Positions 26,905 through 35,963 of a stretch of 64,000 nt of DNA are shown piece by piece. The position numbers were made by a program, and so were the translations under genes. Under the pieces are notes generated by a model. That model was given only the letters and a program-made list of their open reading frames with translations. It was not told the origin of the DNA and ran no database searches. The stretch is taken from the NCBI GenBank assembly GCA_020199775.1, contig JAIVJZ010000040.1, positions 806,001-870,000 on the forward strand. Direction: 5' to 3'. The stretch is from Acidobacteriota bacterium. GTDB lineage: Bacteria; Acidobacteriota; Blastocatellia; Pyrinomonadales; Pyrinomonadaceae. Position 1 is the first letter of the stretch. Each line of letters begins with the position of its first letter.

Positions 26905-28275
26905 CTATCTCTTCCACTCGATGGGGAACATCGCGCCTGCTACGGCGGGGTCGAGTTTAATGTTCGCGAGTTGGGCGGCGCGCGCCAGCACCGGGTCGCG
27001 TCTGTTCGCCACGTCTTCGCCCGTCGGGCGCAGCAACTCGTCCGGCTGGACGCCCGTGTGTTCGAGGCTCTTGCCGTCGGTCATGATCACGTCCGCGTCG
27101 GTGATGCTCGTGCCGTACAGGACGATGGTATTGACGCCCATCTCCTGCTGGTGAAAGATCGACTGCATGACGGCGCCCGCCGACGTGTCGCCGAGCACGA
27201 TGCCGCGCTTTTCGAGTTGAACCATGCGCGCGAACAACTCCGAGGAGGAAGCGGATTTACTGTCCACGAGGACGATCAGCTTTCCCGTAAAGATGTCTTT
27301 GCCGCGCGTCTTGCCGATCATCGGCTTCATCTCTTTGCGCCCTTTGCGGTCGGCGATCTTGATGTCGCGTTCGAAGAAATATCCGGCGAGTCGTTCGAGC
27401 GTCACGATGTAACCGCCGCCGTTGCCGCGCAGGTCGAGGATGAGCGTGCCGTTGCCCCTCACGTGTTCGCCCATAATGCTGTCCACCTGCTCCGGCTCGA
27501 AACTGAAAGTGGGCATTTTCCAGATGACCACGCCGCCCGCTAATTTTTGGAAGCGGTGTCGCCGGAGTTGCGCGAAGTCCTCGCTTTCGCGAATCATTTC
27601 GTTGACATCGAAGGTGGCGTTTTTACCCGACAGCTCGATGACGCGCTTCTGCGGCCGCACCTTCGCCGCCACGTCCACCTGCCGCGCCTCCTGTCCGGGA
27701 CTCTGCACGACGAGCCGCATGCCCGGTCGCGGGCTGAGCTGGTAGTAGTAATACTCCATCTTCCAGAGTTCTTTGCGCGTGGGCTTAAAGCCGTCGACCG
27801 ACACCACCAGATCGCCCGGCTTGATGCCCTTGGCCTCGGCGTCGCTGCCCGGCTTGACCGCCACCACGTAACACTGATCCCCGATGGCCTGCATCTGCCA
27901 CCCGTACTCCACGCTCACGGCGCGCGAGGGCGGGCTGAAGAAAGTATGCGAGTCGTTGAGGTCGAGCAACGCCTGCGCGATGATCCCGAACGCCTGCCCC
28001 AGCGAGGTGGCCTGCTTGAGCTTTTCTTCGGCTGCTTTGAAACGCGCCTCCACGTCCATGCCGCGAATGTTCGGATCGTAGTAGTTCTTTTTGAGTTGAT
28101 CTTTGACGTTGTCGAGCATCCTGAGCGTGCGCTCGCGTTCGATGCGATCAAAAGATTGTGCGCGGAGAGTCTGCGGCACAAGAAGACCGACGACCAAGAG
28201 GGGGACGGCCGCGAAAACAACCTTGCGGGCAAATGACAGCATGCAGGCGGGGGCTGTATTTCCGTAAAACTTCAC
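26905..28275 (-). CDS. S41-family (CtpA-like) peptidase, copy 2
   Basis: This 456-residue paralogue of the neighbouring protease has a signal peptide (KVVFAAVPLLVVGLLVPQTL), the same N-terminal helical part (KKNYYDPNIRGMDVEARFKA), a PDZ domain (VVAVKPGSDAEAKGIKPGDL), the substrate loop DLRGNGGGYIVTLERL and the serine motif LVDSKSASSSELFARMVQLE. Between the two serine motifs the copies differ (SGSSSELF against SASSSELF). GTG 28275 has AAGGAG 9 bases upstream, as in copy 1. The role is secreted or periplasmic protein processing by family analogy. Confidence 0.9.
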   Translation of the reverse strand: MKFYGNTAPACMLSFARKVVFAAVPLLVVGLLVPQTLRAQSFDRIERERTLRMLDNVKDQLKKNYYDPNIRGMDVEARFKAAEEKLKQATSLGQAFGIIAQALLDLNDSHTFFSPPSRAVSVEYGWQMQAIGDQCYVVAVKPGSDAEAKGIKPGDLVVSVDGFKPTRKELWKMEYYYYQLSPRPGMRLVVQSPGQEARQVDVAAKVRPQKRVIELSGKNATFDVNEMIRESEDFAQLRRHRFQKLAGGVVIWKMPTFSFEPEQVDSIMGEHVRGNGTLILDLRGNGGGYIVTLERLAGYFFERDIKIADRKGRKEMKPMIGKTRGKDIFTGKLIVLVDSKSASSSELFARMVQLEKRGIVLGDTSAGAVMQSIFHQQEMGVNTIVLYGTSITDADVIMTDGKSLEHTGVQPDELLRPTGEDVANRRDPVLARAAQLANIKLDPAVAGAMFPIEWKR

Positions 28276-28330
28276 GAGGGTTTACTCCTTAACTTGAGTT
28301 GGAACTTTATGAGGTTCGCGTTGCTGATCT

Positions 28331-28382
28331 AACGCCGGGGACGGCAACAACAAAGCGAGTAATATTGCCATAGGCACATTTT
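28331..28382 (-). promoter_or_regulatory. Conserved upstream blocks of S41 copy 2
   Basis: Blocks AACGCCGGGGACGGCAAC (28331-28348) and CACATTTT (28375-28382) match those before copy 1. The surrounding 328-base gap (28276-28603) otherwise shows only AT-rich sequence and the thiolase leader. Confidence 0.5.
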
Positions 28383-28603
28383 ATTTGGCAACCGGCAAAT
28401 AGGCCGAAACCGGGTCGGTTCCGGCCGCGCGATAAGATGCGGGCGCGCGAAACAGGCAGCTTACCGTCTCTCGTTTTCATCTAAATTTCGCGGCCGGGCG
28501 GCGATTGGATTAGCGGTTTGACGCGAAGTTTGCGCGTCTGTTACTTTCGTCTGTTTCGCGAGAGAGTGTTAGTTTTCAACCATCATGAGGAAGTAGGAAC
28601 ATA

Positions 28604-29785
28604 ATGACTCAAGACATTTTTATTTTAGGCGGTAAGCGCACGCCGATGACCGAGTACGTCGGCGCGCTGAAGGATGTTAAAGCGATTGACCTCGGCGCGG
28701 CGGCGGCGCGCGGCGCGCTCGAAGCGACGAACGTGGCGGCCGAAGAGATCGATCACACCATCATCGGCAACGCCTTGCAGACTTCGGGCGACGCCATCTA
28801 CGGCGCGCGCCACGTCGCGCTGAAGGCGGGCGTGCCCGCGGAGCGTCCCGCGCTCACCGTCAACCGGCTGTGCGGCAGCGGTATCCAGTCAATCGTCTCC
28901 GGCGCGCACATGATCATGCTCGGCGAAGCGAAAACCGCGCTTGTCGGCGGCATGGAGTCGATGTCGATGGCGCCGCATGCCATCTACGGCGCGCGCTCCG
29001 GCTTCGGTCTTGGGCAAGGCAAACTCGAAGACACTTTGATGGTCGCCCTGCTCGACACCTACTGCAACACGACGATGGCGGGCACGGCCGAAAACCTCGC
29101 GCGCCGCTACGAAATCTCGCGCGAGGATCAAGACCGTTACGCGCTACGGTCGCAAACCGAGGCGAAGCGCGCGCAGGATGCGGGGCTGTTCAGGGAAGAG
29201 ATCACGCCCGTCGAAGTGAAGACGCGCAAAGGCGTCAAAGTAGTTGACACGGACGACCACCTGCGCCCCGACACGACGCTCGAAGTGCTGGCGAAGCTGC
29301 CGACGGCGTTCAGCAAAGACGGCTTCGTCACGGCCGGTAACGCGTCGGGGATCGTTGACGGCGCGGCCGCGCTCGTCATCGCGGGCGAAGATTTCGTCAA
29401 GTCGCGAAACGTCGAGCCGCTCGGCCGCATCGTGGCGTGGGCCTACGCGGGCGTCGATCCCGACGTGATGGGCATCGGCCCCGTGCCCGCCGTGCGTAAG
29501 GCTCTGGAAAAGGCGGGGCTGAAACTGTCGGACATCGATCTGGTCGAAGTCAACGAAGCGTTCGCCGGTCAATACCTCGCGGTCGAAAAAGAACTGGGAC
29601 TCGACCGCGCGCGCACGAACGTCAACGGCGGCGCAATCGCGCTCGGCCACCCGCTCGGCGCATCGGGCACGCGCCTCGTCCTCACTTCGCTCCTCGAACT
29701 GCGTCGCCGCGGCGGTCGCTACGCACTCTCCACCGCCTGCATCGGCGGCGGTCAGGGCATCGCGATAATCTGCGAGCGCGCGTAA
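28604..29785 (+). CDS. Acetyl-CoA acetyltransferase (thiolase)
   Basis: The enzyme condenses two acyl-CoA molecules or splits a 3-ketoacyl-CoA. The first active-site cysteine is in [19 protein letters not shown], the histidine in [15 protein letters not shown], and the second cysteine in [15 protein letters not shown]. It is a biosynthetic/degradative thiolase of 393 residues. Start ATG 28604 has GAGGAAGTAGGA upstream. No beta-oxidation or PHB genes lie beside it. The strand is followed by heptad element H and a set of hairpins. Confidence 0.93.
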   Translation: MTQDIFILGGKRTPMTEYVGALKDVKAIDLGAAAARGALEATNVAAEEIDHTIIGNALQTSGDAIYGARHVALKAGVPAERPALTVNRLCGSGIQSIVSGAHMIMLGEAKTALVGGMESMSMAPHAIYGARSGFGLGQGKLEDTLMVALLDTYCNTTMAGTAENLARRYEISREDQDRYALRSQTEAKRAQDAGLFREEITPVEVKTRKGVKVVDTDDHLRPDTTLEVLAKLPTAFSKDGFVTAGNASGIVDGAAALVIAGEDFVKSRNVEPLGRIVAWAYAGVDPDVMGIGPVPAVRKALEKAGLKLSDIDLVEVNEAFAGQYLAVEKELGLDRARTNVNGGAIALGHPLGASGTRLVLTSLLELRRRGGRYALSTACIGGGQGIAIICERA

Positions 29786-29803
29786 GCAAAAGTAGGGTGG
29801 CAG

Positions 29804-29870
29804 GTAGAAAGCAGAAGGGCGAAAGTGAAGACGGATTTTCCGCCTGACTTTCGCCCTTCTGCTTTCTATT
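29804..29870. repeat. Heptad hairpin element H (GCAGAAG family)
   Basis: Units GTAGAAA, GCAGAAG, GGCGAAA, GTGAAGA (29804-29831) form a perfect 22-bp stem (29805-29826 with 29847-29868) with the right arm. The loop begins GAAGACGG, close to the AAAGAC of other elements. It lies 18 bases after the thiolase stop codon. Confidence 0.85.
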
Positions 29871-29880
29871 TTCCATGCGA

Positions 29881-29963
29881 ACGCCCCGGACAGGCTCTCT
29901 CCTCAAAAAGCCTACCGGGGCGTCCGACGTTTGCGCCAACAGTTTTCCCCCCTCTGGCGCAAA
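29881..29963 (+). other. Two consecutive structured hairpins, function unknown
   Basis: The first hairpin has a two-tier stem: ACGCCCCGG (29881-29889) pairs with CCGGGGCGT (29915-29923) and inside it AGGCT (29892-29896) pairs with AGCCT (29909-29913). The second pairs TTTGCGCCA (29930-29938) with TGGCGCAAA (29955-29963). There is no U run, so they are not plain terminators; the strand is not determined. They could be the start of a small RNA or a structured 3' end. Confidence 0.4.
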
Positions 29964-30675
29964 TATCAATTCCGTGGTCGTAACGGGGCCGGCAAACGTG
30001 TCCAAACTCCGCTCTCTCTGCCAGTCTTATTTCAATCGTCGTGCCACGCGCGGCGGACGGCCGCGCACGTCGAAAATGCCGCCAAAGGCCACGATTTCAG
30101 CGCACGATATAACTCTCCGGGGAACTCGCGCCGGGATGCGCGCACGGGATACTTGCTACGCACTTTTCGCGCCCCGCACGCGTAAATCGTCGAGTAATGG
30201 GCGCAAACACGGGCATTTGACGGCAAGTGCGAACGGAGTAGCCGGTGCGAATCAAGTAGCGGCCTCAAGGCGAAGTCGGGCGCGGGCGGGAGCGTCTGCG
30301 GAGAGTCCGTCGCGCCGGGCGGCGCGCATGCCGGGACGCGCGATTCGGATTTGAGAGGCGGTCTATTTTCGCGCCGGAACGAACAATCCGACGGCCGCCC
30401 GCGTAATAATTTCGCCGCCGCGCGCGGGGCGGGAGAAGGGGCACAGTTTAGGCTTGCCGCGCCACGCGAATTGTAGTATTTAACATCCCGTTTGTTTTGC
30501 CGTAAGACTCGCGCAAACGCCTCGTCTTATGATATAAACTTGCTTTCAAGCAACGCAGTCTTTTACTACCTACACAAGGTTTATCGCTAACATCTTCGGA
30601 CACGGAAGTCGCCCCCTGAAGGTCTGCACTGTGTCTGAACTCAGCCCAACAATCGAAATTAGCAAAGGACGAAAT
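29964..30675. other. Non-coding gap before the TonB receptor
   Basis: I see no credible gene in these 712 bases; open frames here have Arg/Ala/Ser-rich, shadow-like compositions. TTATGATATAAA (30527-30538) close to the receptor start looks like an AT-rich -10 region, but no good -35 accompanies it. AAAGGA lies before the ATG at 30676. Confidence 0.4.
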
Positions 30676-33600
30676 ATGTCAAAACCATCCCTGTACCGCT
30701 CAGTTTGCGCGCTGGTGATTCTGGTGCTCTGCTTAGCCTTCGGGATCAACCCGGCGGCAGCACAGTCCACGACGGACGGCGCCATCGGCGGCCTGATCAA
30801 AGACCCGAACGGCGCAGTCATAGCAAACGCAAGCGTTACCGTGCGTAACCAAGAAACCAACAAGGAAAGCTCGGGCACGTCGGACGATGAAGGCCGCTTC
30901 CGCATCGTGCAGTTGCAGCCCGGCAACTATACCGTCAGCATCAACGTGACGGGCTTTGCTCCCTTCTCGCAGCAGAACGTTGTTGTGGAAGTCGGACGCG
31001 TCACCTCGCTCGAACTTCCGCTCTCGATCACTGGCTCGACGGAGACGGTTGAAGTGTCGGCTGAAGCGCCCACAGTCAATACGGCGCAGCCGGATTTTTC
31101 TACAAACATTAATCAGACTTCGATCAACGAACTCCCGATTAATGGACGCCGCGCCTCCGAGTTCGTGCGTCTCACGCCGGGCGTCACACCCGACGGTGAT
31201 TTTGGTTTGAACAGTTTTCGCGGCATCTCAGGATTGCTCAACAATTCGACGGTTGACGGCGGCGATAACAACAACGCCTTCTTCTCCGAAGAGCGCGGGC
31301 GAACCCGTATCAGCTACGTCATCAGCCAAGCCTCGGTGCGTGAGTTTCAGGTCAACACCTCTAACTACTCGGCTGAATATGGCCGTGCCGCCGGCGGCGT
31401 CGTCAACACCGTCACCAAGTCGGGGACGAACAATTTTCATGGCGAACTTTTCTATTACATTCGCGACAACAAACTTGGCGCGCGCAATCCTTCCACCACG
31501 CAACAGATCTTAAACCCCGACGGTACGGTGAGCACGGTCGCGCTCAAACCGGATGATCGTCGCCAACAATTCGGCGGGGCGATTGGCGGCCCCATCGCCA
31601 GAGATCGGGCGTTCTTCTTCTTCACTTACGATCAGCAGAAGCGCAACTTTCCGGGCGTCTCGGCCTTCCAAAATCCCAACTTCCTGAATCTGACGGCGGC
31701 GAACCGCACGACCGTTCGCAACAACATTCGTGCCGCTTTTCCGGCGGGCACGACGGACGCGACCCTTAATGCGAGGATCGACGAAGGGCTGGCCTTCCTC
31801 CAGAGCCTGACGGGTGAAGTTCCGCGCAGCCAGGATCAGCTGATCCTGACGCCGAAATTCGACATCAACCTCAACAACAATAATGCGCTCGCGGTGACGT
31901 ACAACCGCATGCGCTCCGATTCGCCGAGCGGCATCGAAAGCCCGCCCGTCCGCTTCATCGGACGCACAAGTTACGGCGACGACTTTGTGGATGTTGACGT
32001 GCTCACGTCGCGTCTCACCTCCACGCTGTCGCCCACGCTGATCAACGAATTCCGTTTCCAGTTCGGGCGTGAATTCGCGCGGGCTTTCGCCGCGACGCCG
32101 AGCGAAGGCGAGCAACGCGAACTCGCCCGCGCGACCACTACCGTTGCCGGTAGACTCCCGCAGGTCAACATCACCGGCGGGCTGTTGTTCGGCAACCGTC
32201 AATTTCTCGACCGCCGTTCTTTCCCCGACGAGCGTCGCTGGCAATTCGCCGATTCGATGACGCTCTCGCGCGGCAATCACAGCCTCAAGTTCGGCATCGA
32301 CATCAACTACAACAACGACCGGATCGACAACATTTTCAACGAATTCGGCGCTTACTCTTACACCAACCTCGTCAACTATCTCAGCGACTTCGGCAACCCG
32401 GCCGGCCGACGTTACAGCACCTTCGATCAGGCCGCCGGGTTGGCTAAATACGAACTCAACACGACCGACTACAACTTCTTCATTCAGGACGACTGGCGCA
32501 TCTCGCCGCGCCTGACCATGAACCTCGGGCTGCGTTATGAAATCTACAAACTGCCTGAGCCGCTTGTCCCGAACACCGCCAACGCCACGCTCGCTGCCGG
32601 TACGGCGGCCGTCCCGCAACGGTATTCGCAGGAGCAGGCCAACGCGATCATCGCGCAGACGACGCGCATTCCCGAAGACAAGAACAATGTCGGCCCGCGC
32701 ATCGGGTTCGCGTATGACCTGACGGGCGATGGCAAGACCTCTGTGCGCGGCGGGTACGGCATTTATTACGGCCGCATCCCGAACTCTTTCATCTCCAGTA
32801 CGCTGACCAGCACGGGCGCGCCCGGAGCGCAGGTGAGCATCCGCGTGACGCCCACCACTGTGATCCGCGACGCGGCCGGCAACATCATTCCCAATCCGAT
32901 CTATCCGAACGTCCTCACCGGGACGCCGAATACCGGATTGCTGACCGCTATCGTCGCCTCGCCGAATCTCTCGAACCCGAAGATTCATCAGGCCGACATC
33001 GTGATCGAACGCCAGATCGCACGCAACACGGTCATTTCGGCGTCATACCTGTTCAGCGCGGGCAGAAGCCTGCCGCAGTTCGTTGACATAAACCTGCCGC
33101 TCTCTTCAACCACGAAATCTTACACAGTGGTTGGCGGCCCGTTCGACGGACAGACCGTGACGACGCCGTTCATTACCGGAGCGCGTCCGATCTCGAACCT
33201 GGGCGGCATCATCCAAGTCGAGAGCAGTTCTGAATCGAACTACAACGCACTGGTGTTGCAAGCGAACCGTCGCCTGACGGATGGGCTCCAGTTCCAGATC
33301 AACTACACCTTCTCTAAAGCGACCGATACCGGGCAGCGTTCGGGCACCTTCGCCCCGACTTTCCCGGTGCCCATCGATCCCCAAAACCTCGAATTGGAAA
33401 GAGGCAGGTCGCTGTTCGACATTCCGCATAGATTCGTCGCCAGCGCGGTCTACGCGATTCGTCCCTTCGGATTGGAGAATTCGCGCGTCGGCAGGGCGAT
33501 TTTCGGTGGCTTCCAGATCGCCCCGATTGTCACACTCTCTTCCGGCCGACTCGAACAAGCTTCCATCGGCGGCGCGGCCGGCGGTGGCGGCACGGCCGGT

Positions 33601-33921
33601 TCCTTGACGGGTTCGGGCGGAGCTTTCCGTCCGTTCTTCACCGAACGCAATCCGCTCCGGCGTCCCCGCACGGCCGTCGTTGACTTGCGCGTTTCACGCC
33701 GCTTCCGCATTAGAGAGGGGATGAACTTCGAGGCTCTCATCGAAGCATTCAATCTTTTCAACCGCGCCAACGTGACCGACGTTGACGACCTGTTCTACTC
33801 GCTGACGGCGGCGACCAACACGCTGACGTTCAATCCCGCTTTCGGCAACACGACCGCGCTCAACAACACGACCATCTTCCGCGAGCGTCAAGTCCAGATT
33901 GCCTTCCGCTTCCAGTTCTAA
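30676..33921 (+). CDS. Oar-like TonB-dependent receptor with carboxypeptidase-regulatory-like domain
   Basis: This 1081-residue outer-membrane protein has a signal peptide (CALVILVLCLAFGINPAAAQ), then a carboxypeptidase-regulatory-like beta-sandwich (GAIGGLIKDPNGAVIANASV to DDEGRFRIVQLQPGNYTVSI), a plug domain (INELPINGRRASEFVRLTPG, FRGISGLLNNSTVDGGDNNN, EFQVNTSNYSAEYGRAAGGV), and a 22-strand-type barrel ending in a terminal aromatic (VQIAFRFQF). I chose ATG 30676 because AAAGGA lies at ribosome-site distance; a GTG at 30631 in the same frame would add 15 residues before the signal peptide. Such proteins are frequent in Acidobacteriota and take up large substrates such as oligosaccharides. 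No neighbour reveals the substrate. Confidence 0.93.
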   Translation: MSKPSLYRSVCALVILVLCLAFGINPAAAQSTTDGAIGGLIKDPNGAVIANASVTVRNQETNKESSGTSDDEGRFRIVQLQPGNYTVSINVTGFAPFSQQNVVVEVGRVTSLELPLSITGSTETVEVSAEAPTVNTAQPDFSTNINQTSINELPINGRRASEFVRLTPGVTPDGDFGLNSFRGISGLLNNSTVDGGDNNNAFFSEERGRTRISYVISQASVREFQVNTSNYSAEYGRAAGGVVNTVTKSGTNNFHGELFYYIRDNKLGARNPSTTQQILNPDGTVSTVALKPDDRRQQFGGAIGGPIARDRAFFFFTYDQQKRNFPGVSAFQNPNFLNLTAANRTTVRNNIRAAFPAGTTDATLNARIDEGLAFLQSLTGEVPRSQDQLILTPKFDINLNNNNALAVTYNRMRSDSPSGIESPPVRFIGRTSYGDDFVDVDVLTSRLTSTLSPTLINEFRFQFGREFARAFAATPSEGEQRELARATTTVAGRLPQVNITGGLLFGNRQFLDRRSFPDERRWQFADSMTLSRGNHSLKFGIDINYNNDRIDNIFNEFGAYSYTNLVNYLSDFGNPAGRRYSTFDQAAGLAKYELNTTDYNFFIQDDWRISPRLTMNLGLRYEIYKLPEPLVPNTANATLAAGTAAVPQRYSQEQANAIIAQTTRIPEDKNNVGPRIGFAYDLTGDGKTSVRGGYGIYYGRIPNSFISSTLTSTGAPGAQVSIRVTPTTVIRDAAGNIIPNPIYPNVLTGTPNTGLLTAIVASPNLSNPKIHQADIVIERQIARNTVISASYLFSAGRSLPQFVDINLPLSSTTKSYTVVGGPFDGQTVTTPFITGARPISNLGGIIQVESSSESNYNALVLQANRRLTDGLQFQINYTFSKATDTGQRSGTFAPTFPVPIDPQNLELERGRSLFDIPHRFVASAVYAIRPFGLENSRVGRAIFGGFQIAPIVTLSSGRLEQASIGGAAGGGGTAGSLTGSGGAFRPFFTERNPLRRPRTAVVDLRVSRRFRIREGMNFEALIEAFNLFNRANVTDVDDLFYSLTAATNTLTFNPAFGNTTALNNTTIFRERQVQIAFRFQF

Positions 33922-33950
33922 ACCGGAACGGCGGCGGCGGCGCTAAACAG

Positions 33951-33995
33951 AAAAAGAGAAGGGCGCATCCACAACGGACGCGCCCTTCTCTTTTT
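33951..33995 (+). terminator. Strong rho-independent terminator after the TonB receptor
   Basis: A 15-bp stem (33951-33965 with 33981-33995) is extended inward by further pairing. It begins with AAAAAGAGAA and ends in CTCTTTTT, and lies 30 bases after the stop codon. Confidence 0.9.
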
Positions 33996-34152
33996 GTCCG
34001 AAGACGAAGCGCGCCGCCCGCCGACTGTACGGAAACGGACGCCTGACGACTCGCCCACGGTGCCGCCGTCAATGTGACCACGCGGCGTGCAATTCGTTCT
34101 TTAACAGCGATTTTCACCCGCCCGCGTCCCGTCTCAATCGCACCCTCCATGC

Positions 34153-34167
34153 TGGCACACCCGTTGC
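34153..34167 (+). promoter_or_regulatory. Sigma-54-type promoter of the CsbD gene
   Basis: TGGCAC-ACCCG-TTGC (34153-34167) matches the -24/-12 consensus exactly, with ten bases between GG and GC. A transcript would start near 34179, about 78 bases before the CsbD start codon. Confidence 0.7.
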
Positions 34168-34256
34168 GAACGTAATCCGCGATGAAGCATGAACAGGCGT
34201 TTCTGCTTTGAGCAACACATCAAGCGGGCGGACAATTTTTGAGGAGGCAGACAAAG

Positions 34257-34469
34257 ATGGGTTTACTGAACAACGACGAAGTCGAGGGAAAATTTGATCA
34301 GGCCAAAGGCGCGGTGAAGGACAAAGTGGGCGAAGCCACGGGCGACCGCGACCTTGAAGCCGAAGGCGAGGCCGACCGCGCCTCCGGCAACATTCAGGAA
34401 GGTTTCGGCACTGCCCGCCGCAAGGTCGGCGAAACTATCGAAGACATCGGCGATAAGATCAGCCGGTAG
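34257..34469 (+). CDS. CsbD-family stress protein
   Basis: This 70-residue protein is very hydrophilic and almost wholly helical: NNDEVEGKFDQAKGAVKDKV, GEATGDRDLEAEGEADRASG, and NIQEGFGTARRKVGETIED. The CsbD domain is a known general-stress protein of unknown exact role. GAGGAGG lies about 12 bases before ATG 34257. A perfect sigma-54-type promoter lies 104-90 bases upstream, which is unusual because in Bacillus csbD is sigma-B dependent. Its convergent neighbour is a Gly-rich membrane protein often linked to stress (34559-35059). Confidence 0.88.
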   Translation: MGLLNNDEVEGKFDQAKGAVKDKVGEATGDRDLEAEGEADRASGNIQEGFGTARRKVGETIEDIGDKISR

Positions 34470-34476
34470 CGGAAAA

Positions 34477-34554
34477 CGATGAAGTAGGAACGACGAACGC
34501 GGAAGTAAAGACGAGTTGCTTTACTTCCGCGTTCATCGTTCCTACTTCATCGTC
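34477..34554. repeat. Heptad hairpin element I (GATGAAG/TAGGAAC family)
   Basis: Left arm 34477-34511 (units GATGAAG, TAGGAAC, GACGAAC, GCGGAAG) pairs with 34520-34554 in a 35-bp stem with one mismatch. The loop contains GACGAGTTG after TAAA. It lies between convergent genes and closely matches elements D and J. Confidence 0.9.
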
Positions 34555-34558
34555 ATTC

Positions 34559-35059
34559 TTATTCCTGCCTGACGTGCTCCGCGCCGAGGTCTGCGAGAAG
34601 TTTTTCGATCTGCTCGGCGTCCTCATTCGACTTGGCTTCGATACCAATCAGGATGCCACCGCCGCGCAAGCCCGCGTCGTAAACTTTCGCGCGATGCTCG
34701 GGGATACCCGCGCCGACGAGCGCGCCGATCACGCCGCCCGCCGCGCCGCCCGCGCCCGCCCCGGCGAGCGCGGCCGCAATCGGCCCCGCGATCACCAGAC
34801 CGATCCCCGGCAACGCGATGCTCGTCCCCACCGCCGCAATCGCCGCCAGCACCGCGCCCACCGTGCCGCCGACCGCGCCGCCGATCCCCGCGCCGTCCGC
34901 CGCGCGCGTTCCCGACTCAATCGCGAACTCTTTACTCTTCGTCGCATCGGACATGAGCACGCTGATGTCGTCGCGCGTGTAGCCGTGTTTGATGAGCGCG
35001 TCCACGGCCGCCTCGGCCGCAAGGCGCGTCTTGAAAAGTCCCGTCACCAGTTTAGCCAT
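34559..35059 (-). CDS. Gly/Ala-rich membrane stress protein (general stress protein 17M-like N-terminus)
   Basis: The 166-residue protein starts with a YflT/17M-like domain (VTGLFKTRLAAEAAVDALIK HGYTRDD), then a glycine-zipper-like hydrophobic stretch with two membrane segments (AVLAAIAAVGTSIALPGIGL, VIAGPIAAALAGAGAGGAAG), and ends with a repeat of the sensor-like fold (ILIGIEAKSNEDAEQIEKLL). It probably sits in the inner membrane with a cytoplasmic N-terminal domain. The exact function is unknown. AGGAGG before ATG 35059 supports the start. Its stop codon is next to heptad element I. Confidence 0.8.
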   Translation of the reverse strand: MAKLVTGLFKTRLAAEAAVDALIKHGYTRDDISVLMSDATKSKEFAIESGTRAADGAGIGGAVGGTVGAVLAAIAAVGTSIALPGIGLVIAGPIAAALAGAGAGGAAGGVIGALVGAGIPEHRAKVYDAGLRGGGILIGIEAKSNEDAEQIEKLLADLGAEHVRQE

Positions 35060-35259
35060 AAAATCCTCCTCAGATTTTCCACCTTCAACTCAAAAGGCTG
35101 ATCCGTTTTCAATAACCGGACAGCAAACTATATGCCGACTCGCCGGGCGGCTTCAATGCCCGCCGCCCCCGCGAAATTACGTTGCGGAACACGACACATC
35201 GCCCGCGCGTGGTGTAATGTTAAGCCTCATTTCAAAAACACGGGGAGGAAGTTTAACTC

Positions 35260-35961
35260 ATGCTCAAAGCTATTATTTTCGACATTGACGGCACGCTCGT
35301 CGATTCGGTTGATCTGCACGCGCGCGCATGGCAGGAAGCGTTTCGACACTTCGGTCGCGAAGTCGAGTTTGAGCGAATCCGTCATCAAATCGGCAAGGGC
35401 GGCGACCAGTTGATGCCCGTCTTCTTTTCCGAGGAAGAACTCGGACGCTTCGGCGAAGAGATGGAGAAGTTCAGGGGTGATCTCTTCAAGCGCGAATATC
35501 TCCCGCGCGTGCGCCCCTTCCCGCAAGTGCGCGAACTCTTCGAGCGCGTCCGCCGGGACGGCAAGCGCATCGCCCTCGCCTCTTCGGCCAAGAAGGACGA
35601 ACTCAAGGCTTACAAAGAACTCGCACGCATCACAGACCTGATTGAAGAAGAAACTTCCGCCGACGACGCGGACAAGTCGAAGCCGCACCCGGACATCTTC
35701 GTGGCTGCGCTCGGCGCACTCGGCGACGTGCGAGCCGCGGAGGCCATCGTCATCGGCGATACGCCCTACGACGCAGAGGCCGCGGGCAAGATCAACCTGC
35801 GCACCGTCGGCGTCCTCTGCGGCGGCTTCCCCGAAGCCGAACTCCGCGCCGCCGGATGCACCGACATCTACCGCGACCCCGCAGACCTGCTCGCACGCTA
35901 CGACGCCTCGCCGCTCGCGGTAAAATCTTCCTCGCCTGCGACCACCACGGCCAGCGACTAA
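35260..35961 (+). CDS. HAD-family phosphatase (phosphoglycolate-phosphatase-like)
   Basis: The 233-residue protein shows the HAD motifs: nucleophile DIDGTLVDS (AIIFDIDGTLVDSVDLHARA), motif II serine in IALASSAKKDELKAY, lysine in KSKPHPDIFVAAL, and acidic motif IV IVIGDTPYDAEAAG. A helical cap lies between motif I and II. It removes phosphate from a small sugar phosphate or phosphoglycolate-like substrate. Start ATG 35260 has GGGGAGGAAG upstream. The glycosyltransferase gene starts three bases after its stop, so the two are co-transcribed. Confidence 0.9.
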   Translation: MLKAIIFDIDGTLVDSVDLHARAWQEAFRHFGREVEFERIRHQIGKGGDQLMPVFFSEEELGRFGEEMEKFRGDLFKREYLPRVRPFPQVRELFERVRRDGKRIALASSAKKDELKAYKELARITDLIEEETSADDADKSKPHPDIFVAALGALGDVRAAEAIVIGDTPYDAEAAGKINLRTVGVLCGGFPEAELRAAGCTDIYRDPADLLARYDASPLAVKSSSPATTTASD

Positions 35962-35963
35962 AC

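Noticed and set aside
28590..28600. GAAGTAGGAAC before the thiolase, identical to part of the D/I/J heptad units
   Set aside because: Eleven bases around a ribosome site can match by chance; there is no 7-nt array or second arm.
29875..30354. 159-codon open frame on the plus strand before the TonB receptor
   Set aside because: Arg/Ser/Ala-rich composition without folding pattern; it overlaps the structured hairpins and looks like a chance frame.
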